Source of the DNA: Phenylobacterium sp.
Lineage (GTDB): Bacteria > Pseudomonadota > Alphaproteobacteria > Caulobacterales > Caulobacteraceae
Length of the DNA stretch: 5,077 nucleotides
Direction of reading: 5' to 3'
Assembly: GCA_019264505.1 (NCBI GenBank)
Contig: JAHUZY010000087.1
Span: 1 to 5,077, forward strand
In this document: positions 1-5,017 of the stretch, one piece after another
Position numbering within the stretch: the first letter of the stretch is position 1
How the letters are laid out: the number at the start of each line of letters is the position of its first letter
Translations under genes and position numbers: made by a program
Notes under the pieces: generated by a model
Database searches by the model: none
The model's input: only the letters and a program-made list of their open reading frames with translations
Told to the model about the DNA's origin: nothing

Positions 1-2864
1 GCTTCATCCCACCCGGGCAGCGCCACGCCCCGGTCCGTCAAAAGCTCCAGCGCCAAGGACGTCTGTTCAGCCTTCGCGATAAAGTTGTCGTCCGACAAGG
101 AGCGGGCGGCAAGCACGGCGGCGTAGCGCCCGTCGAAGCCCGCATCGTCGGAATAGCGGGCTGCGCTTGCGGTGCCCATGACGGTAAGGAGGTCGGCGGC
201 GGACGGCGTCGTCGCGGCCATGGCCTTTATCAGGCGTCCAAGGGCGCCTTTGGTCTCTCGCCGAGCCCTATCGAACAAGGCTTCCGCCTTCGCTGGGACG
301 GACATTTTCCGCAGGCGGGCGACGCGGATTGCCTGACCGAGGAGCACCCCGGCGGGGGCGCTTCCCCCGCTGTGTTGGAACGCAGCTTCGAGATTGGCGG
401 CGGCGTCGACCAAGAACTGTCCGAACGCTACCGCGTCGGCCTCAGGCGCAAACATCGCCTTCTGCCGGATCTGCAGCGCCAGGGTATCGAGCTGATGGCC
501 GTACTGATCTTGGTGGCCCATCCGGTCCAGCAGAGTGCGCGCCTTGCCGATGGCGGTCATCGCCTGATCCATCAGGCCGCAATCGCGTAGGATCCTCGCC
601 AGGCCTGCGACCTGTTGGTAGATTTCCTCCTCGTCCCCCGAGGCGTCCGCCGCGAACGCACAGGCGATGGCCGTCAGGGCCTCGAGCTGGATCCCGCAGC
701 GATTGTAGACATCCGCCATGGCGAACCAGGCGAGGCGTCGGCGGCGCGGGTTTGCGGCTCCGTTCAGCAGGGCACTTTCCGCCAGATCGCGCGCTTCCTG
801 GACCTCGCCGGAGGTCGCCAGCTTCCCGGCGACCAGCCGGATCATGCGCAGATCGTAGTCGGGATCGGAGGTATGGGGCGCCGCCGCCGCGCCGAGGGCG
901 AGCCAGAGAAGCAGGGCCCTGATGTCCGCCTCGTCGCCCACCGGCGCGTAGGTCAGATACGCGACGATTGCGGAGACGACCTCGTCCGCGGGCTCGGTCA
1001 TAAGCGCCTTGGGAAGGGAAATCCGCCCGATAACCACGGGCTGTTCCGAGGACAGGAAGGCGAACGCCCGCTCCAGGAACGCCTTGCGGTCCATCAGCCA
1101 CTCCATCCCGGCGGTTCCCGGCGCGCTCCCCTTGCGAAGCGCGATCGGCTTGGACGCAAGGCGAATTACGACGACCGCAAGGACGGCCAGTCCCATTGTT
1201 CCGGCTAGCGACGGTTGGACCAGTGCGACCAATCGAACGCGAAGGTTGCGATTGGTCGGATCTTCCGCCAGCCGTTCGACGAGTTCCAGGACCGCGTCGG
1301 CGAAGCGCTCCATGTCGATGGGGCCTTGGCCGTCGGGCCGCGCCGACAGAAGGATCTGCTCCAACGTACGCAGGAGAAGACGTTCGCCGCGTTGGCGCTG
1401 ATTCTTCGTCTTCGGCAGGGGAACGGCGAGGTCGAAGGCGTGCACGACGAGATTTCGGGCCTGAGCGTCGCCGACGCAGGCCATCCGATAGGCCTCGGCC
1501 AATGCTTGGTTCCCCCCGGCGCTGGCGATCAGCCCCTGATAGTCGGGGACCCCGTCTCCGGCGAAGGCCTTAGAAAGGGCCCGGAAATACAGGGCGCTGG
1601 CCTCATCGCCCGGCTGTTCTTCTGCGACGGCCGCCGCCGTCTCGTAGTCACGGGCGAGCAGGGCGTCTCGTCGCCGACGGTCTCGCAAACTGGCGCTGCC
1701 TGGAAACAGCGCCTGCAGCCGCTCCGCCGCGTGCACCTCAAGCGCCATCGCGCCGATCTCCTCGGCCGTGGCGAGCGCGCTTTCAAGATCTTCTCGATTA
1801 TCAAGGGTTTCGATTGCAGGCGCGAGGAGTTCGGCGGCGAGACCGGACGCGTTCGCGTCCTCGGCGATTCGGGCCAGTTTGACGCGCGCGTTCCCGTTCA
1901 GCCGGGCGTCGAGATCCAGCTCCGTTCGGATAAGATCCAGGGCCTGCTCGTAATGTCCCGCCTTGTGAAGAAGCTGGACCATTAAGAATGCTTTGTGTGC
2001 CTCAAGGGACTTCGGCAGCGTGTCCAGGTCCTTGAGTGCCTGACCCAGCCGCCCGTCGCGGATCCAGGAATCCCATAGATCGACGTGTTCCGAAAGATAG
2101 ATCGACGGATCATTCTCCATCCCTCCACCCATGACTCCGCATCCGTCGATGGACAGCAGAAGGTCCGACAGTGCGGTACGCCGTGGGGTGAACTCGCCCG
2201 CGTCCAGCGCAACGTAGAGCGTCTTTTCCCGGGCGACGGGGGTGACCTGGGCCGCGAGCGCATGCAGCTGGGGCGCCCAGACATCCTCAGACTGAAGCGG
2301 CGTCGCGGCACCTGGAGGGATGTAGGGATCGACGGCGTCGTCACGATAACTGGCGGCGTCCACCACCAGAATCGCCGTCCGCTCCGGCTGGGCATCGACC
2401 AGATCCGTCACGGTCTGAGCGCGGCGGTCCTTGGCCGCCACTATGGCGACCTGCGTCTCGAACCACGCGGCGGCATTCGGGACCGGCTCGCCCGCCAGCG
2501 CCTCGAGACTGCTCAGAACTTCCCCCCGAAGCGCGTCGCGCGCACCCTCGAGATCCGATCCCGGAGGGATAACCACAACATAGCGCAACAAGGCGGGGGT
2601 GCCGTCCATCATTCGGATTGCGGTCAGGACCGCGACAAGAGCACCGGCGCGATCCTCAAAGCGGCCGCCGCCGATGCACAGGATATCCGAGCCCTTCAGG
2701 ACGTTCGGGTACTGCTGCACGAAGGCATCGATCTGTTTCAGCAGGTTGTGATCGCAGTCCGCCGGTTTCGCCTCGCCATGCATCGTCACAGAGGGCGTCA
2801 TCATTTGATGATCGCCCTCCGCCTCGGGATTCTGTGGGGGTGCGGCGTTTTCCGGCGATGTCAT
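1..2864 (-). CDS. Large TPR-like solenoid protein with N-terminal alpha/beta domain, C-terminus beyond window
   Basis: The frame is open from ATG 2864 to the left edge: 954 codons plus 2 bases with no stop. I do not recognise the family. Residues 1-35 are polar and low in complexity. Residues 40-245 alternate hydrophobic strands and helices (SDILCIGGG at 59-67, RYVVVIPP 94-101, TAILVVDAASY 163-173, KTLYVALDAGEF 214-225), suggesting an alpha/beta fold. A P-loop lysine is absent, so a standard NTPase is unlikely. From about 260 it is helical. TPR-like hairpins are clearest at 288-315 (HKAGHYEQALDLI), 325-440 and 672-800 (LAWFAMADVYNRCG, ILRDCGLMDQAMTAI). A hydrophobic run at 556-569 is short for a membrane helix. 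An in-frame TAG lies three codons before the ATG, so 2864 is the first ATG available, with only a weak AGG ahead. M21 (2804) has a better GGAGGG at 2815-2820 and may be the true start. TPR solenoids usually scaffold protein partners; the specific role is unknown. Confidence 0.88.
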   Translation of the reverse strand, partial: MTSPENAAPPQNPEAEGDHQMMTPSVTMHGEAKPADCDHNLLKQIDAFVQQYPNVLKGSDILCIGGGRFEDRAGALVAVLTAIRMMDGTPALLRYVVVIPPGSDLEGARDALRGEVLSSLEALAGEPVPNAAAWFETQVAIVAAKDRRAQTVTDLVDAQPERTAILVVDAASYRDDAVDPYIPPGAATPLQSEDVWAPQLHALAAQVTPVAREKTLYVALDAGEFTPRRTALSDLLLSIDGCGVMGGGMENDPSIYLSEHVDLWDSWIRDGRLGQALKDLDTLPKSLEAHKAFLMVQLLHKAGHYEQALDLIRTELDLDARLNGNARVKLARIAEDANASGLAAELLAPAIETLDNREDLESALATAEEIGAMALEVHAAERLQALFPGSASLRDRRRRDALLARDYETAAAVAEEQPGDEASALYFRALSKAFAGDGVPDYQGLIASAGGNQALAEAYRMACVGDAQARNLVVHAFDLAVPLPKTKNQRQRGERLLLRTLEQILLSARPDGQGPIDMERFADAVLELVERLAEDPTNRNLRVRLVALVQPSLAGTMGLAVLAVVVIRLASKPIALRKGSAPGTAGMEWLMDRKAFLERAFAFLSSEQPVVIGRISLPKALMTEPADEVVSAIVAYLTYAPVGDEADIRALLLWLALGAAAAPHTSDPDYDLRMIRLVAGKLATSGEVQEARDLAESALLNGAANPRRRRLAWFAMADVYNRCGIQLEALTAIACAFAADASGDEEEIYQQVAGLARILRDCGLMDQAMTAIGKARTLLDRMGHQDQYGHQLDTLALQIRQKAMFAPEADAVAFGQFLVDAAANLEAAFQHSGGSAPAGVLLGQAIRVARLRKMSVPAKAEALFDRARRETKGALGRLIKAMAATTPSAADLLTVMGTASAARYSDDAGFDGRYAAVLAARSLSDDNFIAKAEQTSLALELLTDRGVALPGWDE

Positions 2865-2964
2865 CGATGCAACCTAGTAATGCAGACCGCGCCCGTCGCA
2901 AGCCAACTGCGCCGTCCTCGCCAACCCGCGCCGCCGCCGTGCAATCCGGGAGCCCTTGATTGTG

Positions 2965-2995
2965 TTTATAGGGCGATGATGAGCGAACACGTCAT
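2965..2995 (-). promoter_or_regulatory. Candidate promoter of the large TPR-like gene
   Basis: On the minus strand a TATAAA hexamer (2965-2970) is preceded by ATGACG (2990-2995) with 19 bases between; reading the -10 as CTATAA gives 18. It is an AT-rich island in GC-rich DNA and points towards the ATG at 2864, implying a leader of about 90-95 bases. The match is by eye to a sigma-70-like consensus, and the -35 element is imperfect. Confidence 0.35.
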
Positions 2996-2998
2996 TCA

Positions 2999-3121
2999 TT
3001 GAAGTTCAAACCCTTCGCCCCGGAGTGGGAGAATGAAGCGCCGAACGCCGTCGTCTGGGTCGACGTCGCCGCCTTGACCAGGGTGGCGGCTCTGGTGCCG
3101 GTAGACGGGCTCCGTTCGTAG
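2999..3121 (+). pseudogene. Possible gene remnant, short plus-strand coding-like frame
   Basis: The frame from TTG 2999 to TAG 3121 encodes 40 residues, including KFKPFAPEWENEAPNA and VVWVDVAALTR. About 85 percent of codons end in G or C, higher than in the antisense register, which favours this strand. There is no in-frame ATG and no clear ribosome binding site. An ATG ATG pair at 2975-2980 opens a different frame that reads MMSEHVIH and stops at 3002, so a frameshift could join the two pieces. The TTG overlaps that stop region. I do not recognise a family. A degraded 5' end of a gene or chance are both possible. It diverges from the large leftward gene, starting within the same intergenic space. 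Confidence 0.22.
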
Positions 3122-3181
3122 TTGCTGTAGAAGCGCGGCGCTCTCCCGGCAGTCCTCCGCAAAATGCGCCCCTACGGCGAT

Positions 3182-3264
3182 GTCCGCTTTCTGGCGGACC
3201 GGGAAGGCCCGCTTCTGGCGCGAGGGAGACCTGAGCGGTCACAACGCCGAGGCAGGGTCTCGGC
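3182..3264. repeat. Cluster of four small inverted repeats (REP-like intergenic element)
   Basis: Four stem-loops follow one another. GTCCGC/GCGGAC (3182-3187 with 3194-3199) has a 6-base loop. CGGG/CCCG (3200-3203 with 3208-3211) has a 4-base loop. GACC/GGTC (3228-3231 with 3237-3240) has a 5-base loop. GCCGAG/CTCGGC (3246-3251 with 3259-3264) has a 7-base loop. TGTCCGCTTTC-type palindromes are, from general experience, common dispersed intergenic elements in alphaproteobacteria, but copy number cannot be seen here. No T-run follows any stem, so none is a classic terminator. Confidence 0.5.
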
Positions 3265-3500
3265 ACACAAGTTGAAGATCTGCGTCGGGTTCTTGTTAGT
3301 AGAGTAGCCCCATTGGCGAAAGTCGATCACTGCGCCACGGCCTAGACATGCCCATGCGTCTGGTGCTGCAAGGCCCAAGTACGATAGGCGGTACGCGTTT
3401 GCGATGAGCCTTGCCGGGGTCGATTCAGAACGATGACGTAGGTAGGTCGGCGAAGATTCTGCCGCTGATTGGAGGGCCAGTGGGTTGAGGCGCAGGCGAC
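3265..3500. other. Intergenic stretch with no supportable gene
   Basis: The plus strand is broken by stops, including a run of TAG codons near 3298-3307. On the minus strand one frame is open from 3507 to the stop at 3172, but it has no ATG, its first usable start is a TTG at 3378, and its codon use lacks the G/C-ending bias of the real genes. No convincing terminator, promoter or RNA gene is seen. Confidence 0.5.
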
Positions 3501-3752
3501 CTAGAGATCAAACACTTTGATGAGTACCTGGGCGACAGCGAGAATGCTCGCACCGCCGATCACAGCGCCCATTATCCTGTTGCCGAGCTCGTCCTTCAGG
3601 AGGCTAAGTGCGTGGTTCAGGTCACCCCTTGTGACATGTTCACGGCTGGAGAGAGAGGTCTCAGTCACAATGGCCTCCGCGCAGTCTTCGACGATCCCGG
3701 TCGTCCTCAGTCGGCGCGAACCGTCCAGGGCACCGTAAGCAGGGATGCTCAT
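3501..3752 (-). CDS. Small single-pass membrane protein, short helical segment before a C-terminal TM helix
   Basis: The product is 83 residues. A polar N-terminal half (1-39) is followed by a charged amphipathic segment at 40-59 (VTRGDLNHALSLLKDEL) and a hydrophobic span at about 60-80 (IMGAVIGGASILAVAQVLI), ending FDL. The architecture of a short coiled-coil-like helix then a tail-anchor-type membrane helix resembles small DUF1640-like proteins, which are frequent in phages and mobile elements; that link is by architecture only. I chose ATG 3752. An upstream ATG at 3824 would add 24 Arg/Pro-rich residues read through a promoter-like region into the repeat array, which is implausible. GGAA (3758-3761) lies 5 bases before the start. 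The gene reads in the same direction as the large TPR-like gene but about 640 bases separate them, so they need not be one operon. The product is probably in the inner membrane; its function is unknown. Confidence 0.72.
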   Translation of the reverse strand: MSIPAYGALDGSRRLRTTGIVEDCAEAIVTETSLSSREHVTRGDLNHALSLLKDELGNRIMGAVIGGASILAVAQVLIKVFDL

Positions 3753-3762
3753 AACGGTTCCG

Positions 3763-3791
3763 ATCTTAGGCTGTCTCAACTGATGCGCCAA
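3763..3791 (-). promoter_or_regulatory. Candidate promoter of the small membrane-protein gene
   Basis: On the minus strand TTGGCG (3786-3791) and TAAGAT (3763-3768) are separated by exactly 17 bases. The -10 box ends 10 bases before the ATG at 3752, so initiation at the usual distance would give a leader of only about 3-5 bases, close to leaderless. Alternatively the GGAA at 3758-3761 is used and the promoter lies further upstream, inside the repeat array. Confidence 0.38.
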
Positions 3792-3907
3792 TCGCGGCGG
3801 CCTGCGCTGTCGGCTTGGATGCATGCCCCGCGAAGGGCCCCCTCAAAGGGGTCTGGGATGAATCCTCGCTTCCGATCCATGCCCCTATTGAGTTGGCGAC
3901 CATCGGC

Positions 3908-3925
3908 AATTGCACATGTGCAATT
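3908..3925. promoter_or_regulatory. 18-bp perfect palindrome, array copy 1
   Basis: AATTGCACATGTGCAATT is identical to its own reverse complement over all 18 bases. This is the copy nearest to the small membrane-protein promoter, starting about 117 bases beyond its -35 box. The sequence has the form of a dimeric repressor or activator operator. No protein is known from the window to bind it. Confidence 0.65.
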
Positions 3926-4033
3926 CCTGCGCTGCCGGCTTCGACGCACGCCCCGCGAAGGGGCCCCCTCAAAGGGGTCTGGGATGAATCCTCGCTTCCG
4001 ATCCACGCCCCCATTAGGGTGGCGGCCATCGGC

Positions 4034-4051
4034 AATTGCACATGTGCAATT
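4034..4051. promoter_or_regulatory. 18-bp perfect palindrome, array copy 2
   Basis: Same 18 bases as copy 1, starting exactly 126 bp further on, with identical flanks (CATCGGC before and CC after). The variable segment just upstream differs from the other units, so the palindrome block is better conserved than its surroundings. Confidence 0.65.
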
Positions 4052-4159
4052 CCCGCGCAGTCGGCGTCGATGCACGCCCCGCGAAGGGACCCCCTCAGAG
4101 GGGTCTGGGATGAATCCTCGCTTCCGATCCATGCCCCTATTGAGGTGGCGACCATCGGC

Positions 4160-4177
4160 AATTGCACATGTGCAATT
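4160..4177. promoter_or_regulatory. 18-bp perfect palindrome, array copy 3
   Basis: Same 18 bases as copies 1 and 2, again exactly 126 bp on. It is the last intact copy; 53 bases further on, 4230-4240 (AATTACACATG) matches the first 11 bases with one change and looks like a decayed fourth site. Confidence 0.65.
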
Positions 4178-4216
4178 CCTGCGCTGTCGGCTTCGATGCA
4201 CGCCCCGCGAAGGGGG

Positions 4217-4460
4217 CCACATGTTCGAGAATTACACATGGGGGTTTCCCTCTGGTTTCGGTCCCCCCGCGAATGCACCAGGCTGAACCCTTCGCCCTGA
4301 GCCAACTTTGCCCGCGGCATAGCCGATCCCCTCTCGTCGGGGCGACTCCCCACGCTAGCGCTTCGGGGCGGGGGAAAAGGGGTCAGATGCTCTGCTAAGC
4401 GACGGCTGACGCGCGCCCGGCGCGGCTAGCGGAATTGAATCGAGGACCAGTGAGGCGGCA
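4217..4460. other. Hairpin-rich non-coding stretch with decayed repeat traces
   Basis: No gene is supportable here. It holds AATTACACATG (4230-4240) and CCCCGCGAA (4265-4273), both echoes of the repeat unit. It then has two C4/G4 hairpins (4328-4331 with 4339-4342, and 4348-4351 with 4365-4368, the latter enclosing the palindrome CGCTAGCG at 4353-4360) and a CGCGC/GCGCG stem (4412-4416 with 4420-4424). None has a T-run typical of an intrinsic terminator. Confidence 0.5.
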
Positions 4461-4514
4461 AATCAGAGCACCCGACCGGGGAGATCAGGTCCGGGGGCAC
4501 AAATTGTCAGAAAA

Positions 4515-4561
4515 AATCTCGCCGGATCGGCGGCGATCTCCAACCAGCCGGCGGCAATCTC
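4515..4561 (+). repeat. Three phased (A/G)ATCTC motifs upstream of the AlpA-like gene
   Basis: AATCTC (4515-4520), GATCTC (4535-4540) and AATCTC (4556-4561) start 20 and 21 bases apart, about two helical turns each. The last two sit in longer 13-base direct repeats, CGGCGGCGATCTC (4528-4540) and CGGCGGCAATCTC (4549-4561), which differ at one base. The inverted form GAGATC occurs at 4481-4486. Such phasing is typical of cooperative protein binding sites, but no binding protein is identified. Confidence 0.4.
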
Positions 4562-4660
4562 GTCGCGCTCGGTGGCGCCCACCTATAAGCAGTACCTATT
4601 GGCTAAAACTCTAGTCGCACGCGCGGGCAGTTCTGTCTCCGCTAAACTCGTTACGAAACC

Positions 4661-4708
4661 GTTGATTTTAGAAGCTTTTTTAGAATGTACACGTAACGTT
4701 CTGTGAAC
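4661..4708 (+). promoter_or_regulatory. AT-rich probable control region of the AlpA-like gene
   Basis: This is the most AT-rich segment of the window. It contains a direct repeat TTTTAGAA (4666-4673 and 4678-4685), a TAGAAT -10-like box (4681-4686) without a good -35 at 16-18 bases, TTGATT (4662-4667), and small palindromes TGTACA (4686-4691), AACGTT (4695-4700) and GTTC-TGT-GAAC (4698-4708). I infer a promoter/operator for the gene at 4766 but cannot assign exact boxes. Confidence 0.35.
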
Positions 4709-4728
4709 ATTTGCGCGTGATTTTCGCG

Positions 4729-4752
4729 GTTGCCGCTGATTGAGCGGGCAAC
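4729..4752 (+). promoter_or_regulatory. Bulged stem-loop just upstream of the AlpA-like gene's ribosome binding site
   Basis: GTTGCC (4729-4734) pairs with GGCAAC (4747-4752), and GCT (4735-4737) with AGC (4743-4745). The bulged G is at 4746 and the loop is GATTG. The nine-pair stem ends 4 bases before GGAA (4757-4760), which is the likely Shine-Dalgarno sequence for ATG 4766. It could be an RNA structure controlling translation or a DNA operator. Confidence 0.5.
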
Positions 4753-4765
4753 ACATGGAAAGTGA

Positions 4766-5017
4766 ATGACCCAACAGACGAAGAAGAAGCTCATCGCCTG
4801 GAAAGCCGTCCGGCCGATGGTGGGCGACCTTGGCCGAACGACCTGGTGGCGGCTCGTCCGCGACGGCAAGGCGCCGCAGCCAGTGCAACTTACACCGGGG
4901 CGAATCGCCTGGGTGGAGTCCGAAATCCTGGACTGGATTGATCGCCGCCAACCTACCTACGCCAAGGCAGCGGCACATGTCCTCCCCGAGACGCCTGAAC
5001 GGATCATCCGCAGGTAG
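4766..5017 (+). CDS. AlpA family phage/mobile-element DNA-binding regulator
   Basis: The product is 83 residues, a usual length for AlpA-like proteins. After a short basic N-terminus it shows the AlpA pattern: a first helix (AWKAVRPMVG, 11-20), a turn and recognition helix (GRTTWWRLVRDGKAPQP, 23-39, matching the family's S-R-x-T-x-W/Y-R-L-x-x-x-G-x-F-P-x-P layout), a wing (VQLTPGRIAWV, 40-50) and ESEILDWIDRR (51-61). These are MerR-like winged helix-turn-helix proteins that act in the cytoplasm as activators or excisionase-like factors on prophages and integrative elements. GGAA at 4757-4760 sits 5 bases before the ATG; an ATG at 4755 reads only four codons before a stop. The structured AT-rich leader suggests regulated expression. 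No integrase is visible, though one may lie beyond the right edge. Only a weak GAGGC/GCCTC stem (5020-5039) follows, with no clear terminator. The gene's target sites are unknown. Confidence 0.88.
   Translation: MTQQTKKKLIAWKAVRPMVGDLGRTTWWRLVRDGKAPQPVQLTPGRIAWVESEILDWIDRRQPTYAKAAAHVLPETPERIIRR

Larger units (their letters stand above)
3804..4216. repeat. Tandem array of ~126-bp repeat units (3 full, 1 partial)
   Basis: Units begin at 3804, 3929, 4055 and 4181. Unit 1 is 125 bp (one G missing in a G-run near 3837), units 2 and 3 are 126 bp, and unit 4 keeps only its first 36 bp. Full units are about 90 percent identical by eye. Two blocks are invariant: 32 bp (3848-3879, 3974-4005, 4100-4131) and 27 bp around the palindrome. 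Each unit has, in order: a CCCC-GCGAA-GGGG-type hairpin, a CCCCT/AGGGG hairpin, the 32-bp block, a variable segment, and the 18-bp palindrome. The array ends 13 bases before the candidate promoter of the small membrane-protein gene, on its upstream side. The 125-bp first unit shifts any reading frame and differences between units do not favour one codon position, so I read the array as non-coding. Confidence 0.95.

Noticed and set aside
442..2901. Minus-strand open frames at 442-1101, 1529-1804, 1982-2395 and 2656-2901.
   Set aside because: They are in the two wrong minus frames within the large gene. Their products are rich in Arg, Pro and Ser and lack the TPR-like pattern seen in the correct frame.
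372..3002. Long plus-strand open frames across the left half (around 372-590, 615-1208, 1215-1985, 2085-3002).
   Set aside because: They share one frame that is the exact in-register antisense of the minus-strand gene. They stay open because codons TTA, CTA and TCA are rare in that gene, and their peptides are Arg/Gly-rich without domain pattern.
3006..3266. Minus-strand frame at 3006-3266.
   Set aside because: Arg/Pro-rich product from GC-rich hairpin DNA, with no domain and no start signal.
3172..3507. Minus-strand frame open for about 111 codons, with a TTG start at 3378.
   Set aside because: No ATG, no ribosome binding site, weak G/C-ending codon bias, and its 3' part runs through the inverted-repeat cluster.
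3804..4216. CRISPR array interpretation of the tandem repeats.
   Set aside because: Whole units are repeated with about 90 percent identity; there are no unique spacers between short repeats and no cas genes.
3009..4297. Twelve-base direct match AACCCTTCGCCC at 3009-3020 and 4286-4297 as possible att sites flanking the array.
   Set aside because: One 12-base repeat is about what chance gives in 5 kb, and the match does not extend.
3766..4353. Open frames through the repeat array on both strands, giving 42-residue peptide repeats.
   Set aside because: 126 is divisible by 3, so the frames persist in several registers at once. Unit 1 lacks one base and shifts the frame, the readings have no codon-position bias in their differences, and several overlapping frames cannot all be real.
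4463..4582. Short minus-strand frame of 39 codons with a GTG start at 4582.
   Set aside because: The peptide (ERDEIAAGWLEIAAD...) looks protein-like, but it overlaps the phased ATCTC repeats, has no ribosome binding site, and only about two thirds of codons end in G or C.
4583..4978. Minus-strand frame antisense to the AlpA-like gene.
   Set aside because: Shadow of a gene with a recognised fold on the plus strand; no family features.
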